A DNA stretch of 11,330 bases from Methanobacteriota archaeon (GTDB lineage Archaea > Thermoplasmatota > Poseidoniia > Poseidoniales > Thalassarchaeaceae): contig PBHZ01000017.1 in the NCBI GenBank assembly GCA_002719615.1, forward strand, positions 1 to 11,330, read 5' to 3'. The notes beneath the pieces were generated by a model that worked only from the letters and a program-made list of their open reading frames with translations, was not told the origin of the DNA and searched no databases. Position numbers and translations under genes: made by a program. Below, piece by piece: positions 1-7,778 of the stretch; positions within the stretch are counted from its first letter, which is position 1; each line of letters opens with the position of its first letter.

Positions 1-105
1 TAAAGGTAATTTAATAATAAAACAAGCACCCCTAAAGTCCAATTTGTCACTATTTGTTAATTCTATAGATCCATTAAAAGACTTTATAATTTCTCTTGAA
101 ATTGC
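1..105 (-). other. Histidine-kinase-like tail (end of a HATPase_c domain) fused in frame to the propeller array
   Basis: Residues 1682-1716 begin AISREIIKSFNGSIEL and end GACFIIKLPL. This matches the standard end of sensor histidine-kinase ATPase domains: the helix after the G2 glycine box (usually L-A-I-S-K-E-I-I-x-x-H-G-G-x-I), then a variable loop, then G-x-x-F-x-I-x-L-P-L. What should come before it is absent: the G2 glycines are replaced by GLVYSP, and there is no N box, G1 box, phospho-acceptor His domain or transmembrane segment. Directly upstream is an ordinary blade start (DDGLIGNSVSGL, residues 1666-1677). This fragment cannot bind ATP by itself. It may be a deletion product or an assembly join. 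The assignment is by recalled family pattern. Confidence 0.55.
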
Positions 106-3100
106 TGGAGAGTATACTAATCCTGAAACAGAGTTTCCAATTAACCCATCATCTTCATTCAGAGTTGTCACATAAGAAAGATTTTGATCTAAAATCGATA
201 GTCCGATAGGACCTCCCAAAATTATTGTTCCATTGCCCCTGATAGGGCTCGGAGATATCAATAAATGCTGAATGATAGAAGAAGGGAGTCCGTCTAAAGT
301 CGTTATTGGGTTGTCCCATCCTGCGATAGTAGTATTCCACAAACCTAAACCCCCATTAGTTGCAATTAATATATGATCATTATATTCAATAAAATCCCTA
401 ACAATATTGTTTGGTAACCCTGCGATTAGGCTTCCATGACCCCAAGTTTCTTTCTCAGTGTCCAGTGATTGAAAACCGGCAGAAGAACTATCATAACCCA
501 TTAGGCCAACATAAAGAATTCCATCATCAAGAAATAAGCCATCCATATTTCTATGAAGTGCAGAAGGTAATTGATTCAGAGTTTCGTCAGTTGTGTTTAG
601 ATACATAAGACCGCCACCTACTGTGGAAACCCAGACCTTTTCGCCATCTAATCTCAATTCATTAATTATATCATCAAATACTCTGACACCATACTGCCAA
701 TTTACAGAACCATTTTCGATTATTTCGCCCTGTAAAATAGTAGAGCCCAAATAGGCATCAAAATAGTCACTACTAGTTATCCAAACATGTGTTGAATTAG
801 AAATCATTTCCTGTACTGATCCACCAGGTAAGCCAACTAATTCATCAAATCCTCCCTGAATAAGTCCAGTATTATCTAATCTATCTACTCTGTTAATACC
901 TGTATTTTCTCCAGATCTACCTATGGCATATATTCCAGATCCTGAGGAAGGAGCTTTGACTATTGAACATGCATCCATTCCCCCATCTAATACTACACCG
1001 TTTGCAGCAGTATTACCCGATGTCATGATTCTAGTTATTCCCGAATTATCACCAAAGTGAGCAACTAATAAAAGACCATTATCATACAACATTCCACCAG
1101 GAAAAACACTACCTTCTGAAACACCATTAGTATCATCTAATGAATTCAGGAAATTATTTGAATTATAGGAAAATCGATTAATACCAACCGAATCTGTGTT
1201 AAATCCGACATACAATATTCTATTCGAGTCGTCACAAGCCAAGGCACGTGGGTCACGACTTGCCATTTGAGAATTATCAGTGGTTATAGGAGAAATCCAT
1301 TCATTAGTTACTCCATCTCCATCGTGATCAGCGGTATCAAATCTAGCAATTCCGCCTCCTGATTGCCACCAACCACCTTGGAAACCAATTGCTAAATGAA
1401 CAATATCATCGCAGAATATTATATCGGCACCATAACCATCTGGAATATCGCCGCTATCTATATCCCATGTTGTCCAATTACCGTCATATAATACCATGAC
1501 AAGTCCATCATTATAAGCACCAGAAGATAGCCAGAGTGAGTTTCCTATTACTTCCATGGAATAAAAGTCAAGTTCTGAATCACTAGGTAGTCCATCGCCA
1601 GGAAGCCATGGAGAAAGCCAGGTTTCATTTATTGGGTTCCATCTTAAAATCCCATTCATACTTGCAAATACATATTCTCCGTCAAATTCAGCCATCCCTC
1701 TGATTCTTCCATCTACATCATTCCACTGGTCTAATAGAGTCATATTCGTTGCTGAAAAACGACGTAGAATATTTTCGCCATAAGCGACCCATAATTCACA
1801 TGATGTTGTTACAGGAAAACAATCTCCTAAGTATTGAGCATTTACTCTTTCAACATCACCTAATGTTTCTAGATTAGTTGACCAATTATTATCTGTAATA
1901 TTCCATCTTACTATAGTTCCTGAGTCTCCCGGATTACCCCACCATCCATTCTCCCGTACACTAATCCATAATTCATTACCTACATTTTCAATGCCATGTA
2001 TTACTCCAGTAAATCCTGCCTGATCTCCTGCATTCAAAGTATCCATACTTGAATTATCTAACATATTAATTCGGTATATCTCCTCTCTTTGATTCCAAGA
2101 CTGTCCTCTCTGAAGTGAATAGTACATTATATCTCCAACAATAATCATATCACTGGGAGCTGTTTGTGGTAAAGTTGGGCCATTGTTATTATCCCCTCTT
2201 TCCCAATCAATTAAAATGGTGTCATTTATTACATCAATTAGAGTAATACCAAAATCTCCTCCTACCCACATAGTACCATAATCTAACCCCGGAATTATTA
2301 CTGTAACATCATCATCTTCTATGTATCCTTGAGTTCCATCCCAAGGCGTTAACCATTGTTGACTGGACATATTATATCTAGCAATACCAGTATTTTCAAA
2401 GCCTAAGTAAACTATGTCGTCTATTTTTATTATTCGAGCTCTTTGCGTTTCATCCCCTGCAGTCCAAACATCCATTATTGTTCCATTAGCAGTATTAATT
2501 ACTGCAACTCCTTCATCTGTACCTGCATAAAGAGTATCAACACCAATTTTTGAAACTCCATAGACAAATCTAGAAGGTACACTAAGTTCATCATTATTAT
2601 TTCCTCCTTGTTCATTCCAGCATTCATTCAACGTTATATCAGGTTCATTTGCAGTAGGCCAGAACCACATACATGCCCCCCTATTTGTACCTGCGTAAAT
2701 TCCGTCTGCATCGCTTGTTATGTCATAAAATGCATAAGGGTCATTATTAGAGCCTGGTATTGATGTAGGAAGTAATTCCCACTGATTACCATCCCAGCGT
2801 GCTAGTTCTCCACAATCGCCCCTATTCCAACAATTATTATTCGTATTTGTATCAGACCCTACTAAAAGGCCGCCATAAAAGTCTAATGACAGAGAAATTA
2901 CATCATTATCAGGTATGCTATTAGGATCTTCTTCTGTCCATAGATCTGAGATTTCTCCGGTAATTCTATCAATCACGAGCAATCCAAAACCAGGCAAACC
3001 AAGATATATTATATCGCCATCTACGGCTATGGGAGTTTCTTCTAAATTATCTGCACCCAGAGATTGCCAAGAGCCAATAATAGTTGGACCATTCAAATCT

Positions 3101-5148
3101 ATGCGCATGACGCCTGCATCGGGTGTGGCAAAGTATGCAACACCGTATCTTGTTACAACTTCTCTAATGCTATCTGAATCTAAGCCATCTGCTGAATCGA
3201 AAAGCGCTAAAACAGTATTAGAGGACGTATTAATTATACTGACTCCGTCCTCCAAATGTCCTACTACGAGTGTGTTTGTGTTAGAATCATAAGCGATGCT
3301 AGTGATATAATTGCTATTAATCACATAGTTTGCTGATGATGATGTGCTACCACTTGTGATTAAATTACCACCTATGTCTAGTTCGAATAATCCTGTATCA
3401 GTTCCTATCCAAATTCTACCGTTTGAATCTTGTAATATTGATGTAATTTGATTAATGTTTGCAGGAAGTTCAGAATCTTCATAACTATTGCGTAATTCTT
3501 GGATATCTATAGTTTCTTTCCAAAGTTTTTCTTTCTTGTCAAAACGATCAATTAAAGTTGTTCCAGCTATCCAAATTTCACCTTTTTCTCCATCATCAAT
3601 CAATACTGTTACTGTAGCGTCTTCTACAGACTCTGGACTTGTGGCTATTATTATCTCACCAGTAATGACTTCATCGGTAATTGTTACTATTTTACCAGAT
3701 GAATCGCCAACCAAAAGGGTATTAGAAGTTGGATCACGTTGCAAATTATCACTATTCCATACATTTAGTGAATGTCCACTGGATTGTAATCCCATATCCG
3801 CAAAAGAAATAATTGAGCTGTAAATCATAGAATTGGTATCGTATAATTGTAGGTCATTACCCGCAGAAATATACAACCATCCTGGTGTTGAAGATAATGT
3901 ATTTATTTGATTAGAAGAAAGCCAATTACTTGATGTCCAAGGGGGTATCCAAGAAGAGGATGCTAGATTATATCGATCTATTCCAGCATTATTATTCGCA
4001 ATATATAGAATGTCATTTATTAATTCAATATCTGTAATTGAATTGCTAGAAAGAAAATTATCTGAGTCGAATTTAGGGAATTCTCCAGCGTCGGTAAATA
4101 TTAATCCTCCACTTCCAAATGTGTAATTGACTACTACTATTCCGTCATTTGTTGTACTGATGAAAATTGTATCATTTTCAACAATCAGGTCAGTGGGAGT
4201 TATAGAAGTTTCATTATCTTTGCAAAGTGGTTGTGAAACCCAAAAAGAACCTTTTCCAGGTTCAAGATAGTTTAAATTACACTCTGAACTAGTCCATAAA
4301 ATATCATAGTCATCAATAAATGAAGTTACTAAAGGATTTGAATTTGAAATATTTGTATCATCAGGAAATGAAGTCATTGAAGAATATGTGATTAAATCTC
4401 TTGCATACACATTACCACTAGAAGTTCCAATTATTAGTTGTTTATTTTTATCATCTATTACCAAAGTTCGGCCATAAATTTCTGATTCAATATCAATTAT
4501 ATGCTTTATCGAGTTGTTATCAAGTCTGATTAAATCTTCATTGACCAGCATGAAGAGACTACCATCGACAGGATTAACAGCGGTATCATGAATTGTAATC
4601 TCAATTGGTGAAAAGGAAACTTTTGGATCTACTGGCCTAAGTGCCTCTATTATCAGATTATTAATAGTAATTCCAGTAGGTAAATTCCAATATGCATCTG
4701 TTAATGAATTAGGATCTAATGGTGCATCGAGAATTCCCTGATTGACACTTGGGAGGTTATTAGAAAAACTATTTTGACGACCTAAGTCTCCATTTCCGGA
4801 CCAATCAAGAATTTCTGTTTGAGTATTTACAAGAGTTAGTTGAGGTTGATTGACCCAATAACCATCGCTACCATTTACAGATACTTCAAATGTTAGATTA
4901 TCTACAATAGCTCCTGGTGCAAAATCTATGAATAAATCCCCTTGTGCTAATGTATTATTTATTGGATCTGCTCCTTCGGCTACTAATTCTAACCAACCAG
5001 TATCATTACTTCCACTTTCTCCCCAAGACTTTGGAATAACTAAATTGTTATTCTGAGAATTATCATCTAATTCATCAGATACTAAAGAAGACCATGGGAG
5101 TAAGACCATCAAAAACGTAATAGTGATTGTTGCTAATTTAGAAGTCAT
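1..5148 (-). CDS. Giant secreted beta-propeller repeat protein, partial (C-terminal end outside window)
   Basis: I read this frame triplet by triplet from the ATG at 5148 to the left edge and found no stop in 1716 codons. Residues 1-24 look like a Sec signal peptide (MTSK, then a hydrophobic stretch to about V23), so the protein is probably exported. Residues 37-196 are beta-rich and unassigned. From about residue 197 to 1676 there are roughly 31 blade signatures of the type LYIANNNAGIDRYN, IWIGTDTGLFELD, MWVGGDFGITLID and LWVAYGENILRRF, often preceded by D-G-L-x-x-N-x-I. This resembles the two-component-regulator propeller family (Reg_prop), enough for four or more seven-bladed propellers. 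Paired cysteines and one DxDxDG loop fit an extracellular location. The last visible residues (1682-1716) look like a histidine-kinase end. A strong Shine-Dalgarno site supports the start. The ligand is unknown; an adhesive or sensory surface role is inference. Confidence 0.85.
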   Translation of the reverse strand, partial: MTSKLATITITFLMVLLPWSSLVSDELDDNSQNNNLVIPKSWGESGSNDTGWLELVAEGADPINNTLAQGDLFIDFAPGAIVDNLTFEVSVNGSDGYWVNQPQLTLVNTQTEILDWSGNGDLGRQNSFSNNLPSVNQGILDAPLDPNSLTDAYWNLPTGITINNLIIEALRPVDPKVSFSPIEITIHDTAVNPVDGSLFMLVNEDLIRLDNNSIKHIIDIESEIYGRTLVIDDKNKQLIIGTSSGNVYARDLITYSSMTSFPDDTNISNSNPLVTSFIDDYDILWTSSECNLNYLEPGKGSFWVSQPLCKDNETSITPTDLIVENDTIFISTTNDGIVVVNYTFGSGGLIFTDAGEFPKFDSDNFLSSNSITDIELINDILYIANNNAGIDRYNLASSSWIPPWTSSNWLSSNQINTLSSTPGWLYISAGNDLQLYDTNSMIYSSIISFADMGLQSSGHSLNVWNSDNLQRDPTSNTLLVGDSSGKIVTITDEVITGEIIIATSPESVEDATVTVLIDDGEKGEIWIAGTTLIDRFDKKEKLWKETIDIQELRNSYEDSELPANINQITSILQDSNGRIWIGTDTGLFELDIGGNLITSGSTSSSANYVINSNYITSIAYDSNTNTLVVGHLEDGVSIINTSSNTVLALFDSADGLDSDSIREVVTRYGVAYFATPDAGVMRIDLNGPTIIGSWQSLGADNLEETPIAVDGDIIYLGLPGFGLLVIDRITGEISDLWTEEDPNSIPDNDVISLSLDFYGGLLVGSDTNTNNNCWNRGDCGELARWDGNQWELLPTSIPGSNNDPYAFYDITSDADGIYAGTNRGACMWFWPTANEPDITLNECWNEQGGNNNDELSVPSRFVYGVSKIGVDTLYAGTDEGVAVINTANGTIMDVWTAGDETQRARIIKIDDIVYLGFENTGIARYNMSSQQWLTPWDGTQGYIEDDDVTVIIPGLDYGTMWVGGDFGITLIDVINDTILIDWERGDNNNGPTLPQTAPSDMIIVGDIMYYSLQRGQSWNQREEIYRINMLDNSSMDTLNAGDQAGFTGVIHGIENVGNELWISVRENGWWGNPGDSGTIVRWNITDNNWSTNLETLGDVERVNAQYLGDCFPVTTSCELWVAYGENILRRFSATNMTLLDQWNDVDGRIRGMAEFDGEYVFASMNGILRWNPINETWLSPWLPGDGLPSDSELDFYSMEVIGNSLWLSSGAYNDGLVMVLYDGNWTTWDIDSGDIPDGYGADIIFCDDIVHLAIGFQGGWWQSGGGIARFDTADHDGDGVTNEWISPITTDNSQMASRDPRALACDDSNRILYVGFNTDSVGINRFSYNSNNFLNSLDDTNGVSEGSVFPGGMLYDNGLLLVAHFGDNSGITRIMTSGNTAANGVVLDGGMDACSIVKAPSSGSGIYAIGRSGENTGINRVDRLDNTGLIQGGFDELVGLPGGSVQEMISNSTHVWITSSDYFDAYLGSTILQGEIIENGSVNWQYGVRVFDDIINELRLDGEKVWVSTVGGGLMYLNTTDETLNQLPSALHRNMDGLFLDDGILYVGLMGYDSSSAGFQSLDTEKETWGHGSLIAGLPNNIVRDFIEYNDHILIATNGGLGLWNTTIAGWDNPITTLDGLPSSIIQHLLISPSPIRGNGTIILGGPIGLSILDQNLSYVTTLNEDDGLIGNSVSGLVYSPAISREIIKSFNGSIELTNSDKLDFRGACFIIKLPL
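121..4560 (-). repeat. Protein-level tandem array of about 31 propeller blades
   Basis: These are degenerate repeats of about 40-55 codons seen in the translation, not in the DNA. Each has a hydrophobic strand ending in G/S/A-T/S or similar (LYAGT, VYLGF, LWISS, VWVST), a loop often containing G-G or D-G, then a strand of the type G-I-x-R-Y/F-N/D. Clear examples lie near residues 380-394, 579-591, 874-886, 913-926, 960-972, 1311-1326, 1505-1517 and 1593-1605. Blades diverge strongly from one another, so this is old duplication, not recent amplification. My count of 31 is by eye and could be off by two or three. Confidence 0.75.
1300..1329 (-). other. DxDxDG calcium-binding-type loop inside the propeller protein
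   Basis: Residues 1274-1283 read DHDGDGVTNE, with D1274, D1276, D1278, G1279 and E1283 in the spacing of calcium loops found in thrombospondin type 3 and dockerin-like repeats. It follows the blade strand GGGIARFD and is the only such loop I noticed in this protein. Calcium binding at this point of an exported protein in seawater is plausible, but it is inferred only from the motif. Confidence 0.5.
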
Positions 5149-5154
5149 GCTATC

Positions 5155-5161
5155 TCTCCTT
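5155..5161 (-). promoter_or_regulatory. Shine-Dalgarno site of the propeller gene
   Basis: On the minus strand AAGGAGA lies 6 bases before the ATG at 5148. It is the strongest ribosome-binding site in the window and fixes the start of the giant protein. It also shows that this gene has a leadered mRNA, unlike several others here. Confidence 0.75.
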
Positions 5162-5195
5162 CTAATGATTGATTGCAAAACCATATCAAACCAAT

Positions 5196-5204
5196 GATAT
5201 ATTG
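5196..5204 (-). promoter_or_regulatory. Candidate TATA box of the propeller gene
   Basis: Read on the minus strand this is AATATATCA, about 50 bases before the start codon. Archaeal transcription normally begins about 25 bases downstream of the TATA centre, which would give a leader of roughly 25 bases carrying the Shine-Dalgarno site. In AT-rich DNA such matches are common, so this is only a candidate. Confidence 0.35.
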
Positions 5205-5317
5205 CTCTGATTTTATGCAAAAACTTACAAAAATTGAATCAAATTTATTCATAAAGAAACATGAATTAAAAACAGTAGTCCTGACACTACTTAGTAAGAA
5301 CATGGAGCAACCTCCTC

Positions 5318-5327
5318 GTTGTACAAC
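5318..5327. promoter_or_regulatory. Perfect 10-base palindrome, possible operator
   Basis: GTTGTACAAC is self-complementary over its full length and sits in the middle of the divergent spacer. Dimeric regulators often bind such sites. There is no regulator gene nearby in the window, and a single palindrome of this length can occur by chance. Confidence 0.25.
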
Positions 5328-5435
5328 TTATCAATGAATTGGTAGGAAGTTTATACTTTGCTCAGTCATAAAATAATAATTAATTTACGATTCAATATAG
5401 TATTTATTTCCTTGAATCAGCTTCAAAAGATGTAT

Positions 5436-5472
5436 TTTCTCAGGATAGAGTGATATGAGATTGTTTCTCAGG
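5436..5472 (+). repeat. Two direct copies of TTTCTCAGG just upstream of maeB
   Basis: The 9-base word occurs at 5436-5444 and again at 5464-5472, with starts 28 bases apart, the second copy ending 20 bases before the maeB start. It could be a regulator site or part of the leader RNA. The offset of nearly three helical turns would place the copies close to the same face of the DNA. Confidence 0.3.
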
Positions 5473-5479
5473 TGATGCC

Positions 5480-5484
5480 GGAGG
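5480..5484 (+). promoter_or_regulatory. Shine-Dalgarno site that decides the maeB start
   Basis: GGAGG lies 8 bases before the ATG at 5493. Upstream in-frame starts exist (GTG at 5472, ATG at 5475), but neither has a comparable site and the GGAGG would then lie inside the coding sequence. The ATG at 5493 also gives an N-terminus (MNDKRLEKEALEYH) like that of known MaeB proteins. Confidence 0.7.
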
Positions 5485-5492
5485 AATCAGTG

Positions 5493-7775
5493 ATGAACGA
5501 TAAGAGGCTCGAAAAAGAGGCTTTAGAATACCATGCATCTAATCCAGCCGGTAAGATAACAGTCATACCAACAAAACCACATGGAACACAAAGAGAGTTA
5601 TCGTTGGCTTACTCACCTGGTGTAGCTTATCCTTGTAATAAAATAAAAGATAATCCCAACGATGTATACAAATATACTGCAAAGGGAAATTTGGTTGCAG
5701 TAATTAGTAATGGAACAGCCGTATTAGGCCTCGGAAATATTGGTAGTTTGGCCAGCAAACCAGTTATGGAAGGTAAAGGCCTGTTGTTCAAAGCATTTGC
5801 AGACATAGATGTATTTGATATAGAGATAAATAAAACTGATGTGGATGGTTTTGTTGAGGCTGTTAAAGCCATTTCTCCTACCTTTGGTGGTATAAATCTT
5901 GAAGATATTAAAGCCCCAGAGTGCTTTGAAATAGAGCGTAGATTAAAAGAAGAATTAGATATTCCTGTAATGCATGACGATCAGCATGGAACAGCTATTA
6001 TTTCAGGTGCAGCATTATTGAATGGTTTAGAAATAGTTGGAAAAAAGATTGAAAATGTAAAAGTAGTTGTTTCAGGAGCAGGTGCTTCTGCTATCTCTTG
6101 TGCAAAACACTATGTCAAATTAGGAGTATCAAAAGACAATATAATGCTTATTGACTCTACTGGTATTCTAACAAAAAATAGAATGAAAAAAGGAGAATTG
6201 AATGAATATAAAATAGAATTTGCCAGAGATGTTCCAGATGGAGATTTAGCAAAAGCAATGATTGATTCGGATATCTTTCTAGGTCTATCCAAAGGTGGCA
6301 TAGTAAGTAAAAAAATGATTGCTAGTATGGCAAAAAAACCCTTGATATTTGCTCTTGCTAATCCAGATCCTGAAATATTACCTAGTGAGATAAATGAAGT
6401 TCGTGATGATGCGATAATTGCCACTGGGAGGTCTGATTTTCCAAACCAAATTAATAATGTATTAGGTTTTCCTTATATTTTCAGAGGTGCATTAGATGTT
6501 CAAACCAAAGAAATAACAGAAGGAATGAAAATGGCTGCAACAAAGGCCATAGCAAAATTGGCAAAAGAGCCTGTCCCGGATGATGTATTATCTGCCTACA
6601 GTGATGAAAATATCCAATTTGGTCCCGAATATATAATACCCAAACCCTTTGATGCTAGAGTTTTGATTTGGGAAGCCAGTGCTGTAGCAGAAGCAGCCGT
6701 TATTGAAGGTGTAGCGAGAATTTCAAAAGATGATTTTAATATTGAAAAATATAAAGAAGAGTTAGAAGCACGCCTAGGATTGACTAGATCAATAATGAGA
6801 AGAGTGATTAATAAAGCAAAAAATACTAACAAAAAAATTGTGTTTTCTGAAGGTGAAGATCCAACTATAATAAAGGCTGCTTCTCAGTGTATTCATGAAA
6901 AAATATGCCAACCAATTTTACTAGGTAATATTAAGAGAATACAGGCAGTTAAAGAAGAATTAGGATTAAATTTTGAGTGTGAATGTATAGATGTTAGATA
7001 TGACAAACGAAGAAGAGGAATTTATGCAGATGAATACCATAAATTACGTGGACGAAGGGGTATGACAAGAGAAGATGCTGTTAGACTTTTGAAAATGCCC
7101 ACGCATTTCGCACCAATGATGGTACATAAAGGAGATGCCGATGGATACTTGGGTGGTGTTTCACATAATTACCCAGATATTGTGAAACCATGTCTACATA
7201 TCATCGGGTCTGACCCTAAGGCACATAGAATTGTTGGGATGTATATGATGATAGTAAATGGTGAATTAATGTTCATTGGTGATGCAACAATAAATATTTA
7301 TCCAGATGCTCGAACTTTGGCTGAAATTGCAATGCAAACCGCAAAAGTTGCACGAAGATTTGGAGTCAAACCAAAAGTAGCCATGTTATCATTTTCAAAT
7401 TTTGGAACATCCGAGGAATTAAGAACCGATAGAATAGAAGAAGCTATAGAAATTGTTAGAGAAATGGATTCAGAACTAGTCATTGATGGCCCTATGCAAG
7501 CTGATACTGCATTAGTAAGTTCTATCCAAGAAGAATATCCATTCATGTCATTTAGTGGGCCCGCCAATATTTTGATTTGTCCAAATTTAACTTCAGCAAA
7601 TATTGCATATAAATTATTACAAAGGATAGCAGGCGCTGAAATGACAGGCCCTATTTTAGAAGGATTAGCTAAACCTTCTCATGTTTTACAGAGAGGAGAT
7701 AGTGTACGTGATGTAGTACATATGGCTGCAATTTGTGCAGTTGATGCCATCAGATATGAGCAAGAGAAGTTATGA
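5493..7775 (+). CDS. maeB: Malic enzyme with C-terminal phosphotransacetylase-like domain (MaeB type)
   Basis: The enzyme oxidatively decarboxylates malate to pyruvate and CO2, usually with NADP, in the cytoplasm. The 760-residue product is almost the length of E. coli MaeB as I recall it (759). Residues 1 to about 425 are the malic-enzyme part: catalytic Tyr in LAYSPGV (Y40), the YTAKGNLVAVISNGTAVLG block, VMEGKG with the conserved Lys (K95), metal-ligand segments LEDIKAPE and HDDQHGTA (161-168), and the Rossmann motif SGAGASA (194-200). Residues from about 430 to 760 are PTA-like, with SFSNFGTS and DGPMQAD. In studied MaeB proteins this half has no transacetylase activity but binds acetyl-CoA and inhibits the enzyme, so acetyl-CoA feedback is expected here. 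I prefer the ATG at 5493 over the upstream GTG at 5472 because of the GGAGG site. The gene stands alone on its strand and converges on the deaminase gene. Confidence 0.93.
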   Translation: MNDKRLEKEALEYHASNPAGKITVIPTKPHGTQRELSLAYSPGVAYPCNKIKDNPNDVYKYTAKGNLVAVISNGTAVLGLGNIGSLASKPVMEGKGLLFKAFADIDVFDIEINKTDVDGFVEAVKAISPTFGGINLEDIKAPECFEIERRLKEELDIPVMHDDQHGTAIISGAALLNGLEIVGKKIENVKVVVSGAGASAISCAKHYVKLGVSKDNIMLIDSTGILTKNRMKKGELNEYKIEFARDVPDGDLAKAMIDSDIFLGLSKGGIVSKKMIASMAKKPLIFALANPDPEILPSEINEVRDDAIIATGRSDFPNQINNVLGFPYIFRGALDVQTKEITEGMKMAATKAIAKLAKEPVPDDVLSAYSDENIQFGPEYIIPKPFDARVLIWEASAVAEAAVIEGVARISKDDFNIEKYKEELEARLGLTRSIMRRVINKAKNTNKKIVFSEGEDPTIIKAASQCIHEKICQPILLGNIKRIQAVKEELGLNFECECIDVRYDKRRRGIYADEYHKLRGRRGMTREDAVRLLKMPTHFAPMMVHKGDADGYLGGVSHNYPDIVKPCLHIIGSDPKAHRIVGMYMMIVNGELMFIGDATINIYPDARTLAEIAMQTAKVARRFGVKPKVAMLSFSNFGTSEELRTDRIEEAIEIVREMDSELVIDGPMQADTALVSSIQEEYPFMSFSGPANILICPNLTSANIAYKLLQRIAGAEMTGPILEGLAKPSHVLQRGDSVRDVVHMAAICAVDAIRYEQEKL

Positions 7776-7778
7776 AAC

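Larger units (their letters stand above)
5149..5492. promoter_or_regulatory. Divergent intergenic region between the propeller gene and maeB
   Basis: This 344-base spacer holds the start signals of two diverging genes. I found no RNA gene and no credible small protein; the longest ATG frame I noticed (from 5302) is about 11 codons. Features in it are the TATA candidate and Shine-Dalgarno site of the propeller gene, a perfect palindrome at 5318-5327, AT-rich stretches at about 5368-5386 and 5394-5408 that could be maeB promoter elements, two copies of TTTCTCAGG, and the maeB ribosome-binding site. Confidence 0.5.

Noticed and set aside
1..105. Histidine-kinase-like tail as a separate gene with its own start
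   Set aside because: There is no stop between the propeller and the tail, no ATG or GTG with a ribosome-binding site nearby, and 35 residues alone are not a functional domain. It is treated as part of the same frame.
155..608. Short open frames at 155-340 (minus) and 411-608 (plus)
   Set aside because: Both overlap the propeller frame, have no start signals or recognisable sequence, and would require breaking an intact large gene.
3329..3341. TGATGATGATGTG stretch as a microsatellite or regulatory repeat
   Set aside because: It simply encodes a run of serines in a loop of the propeller protein.
2915..3823. Plus-strand open frames of 125 and 111 codons (2915-3292, 3488-3823) opposite the propeller gene
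   Set aside because: Both lie fully inside the continuous minus-strand coding frame, have Ser/Ile/Pro-rich translations with no domain, and are explained by the codon pattern of the real gene.
5302..5337. Tiny frame in the divergent spacer starting ATGGAGCAACC
   Set aside because: It has only about 11 codons and no ribosome-binding site. It overlaps the palindrome and is best seen as chance.
5472..5492. GTG at 5472 or ATG at 5475 as the maeB start
   Set aside because: The GGAGG site would fall inside the gene, and neither has its own ribosome-binding site; the ATG at 5493 matches the family N-terminus.
5627..7567. Four minus-strand open frames of 78-104 codons inside maeB
   Set aside because: They are antisense to a confidently identified enzyme and show no motif or ribosome-binding site.
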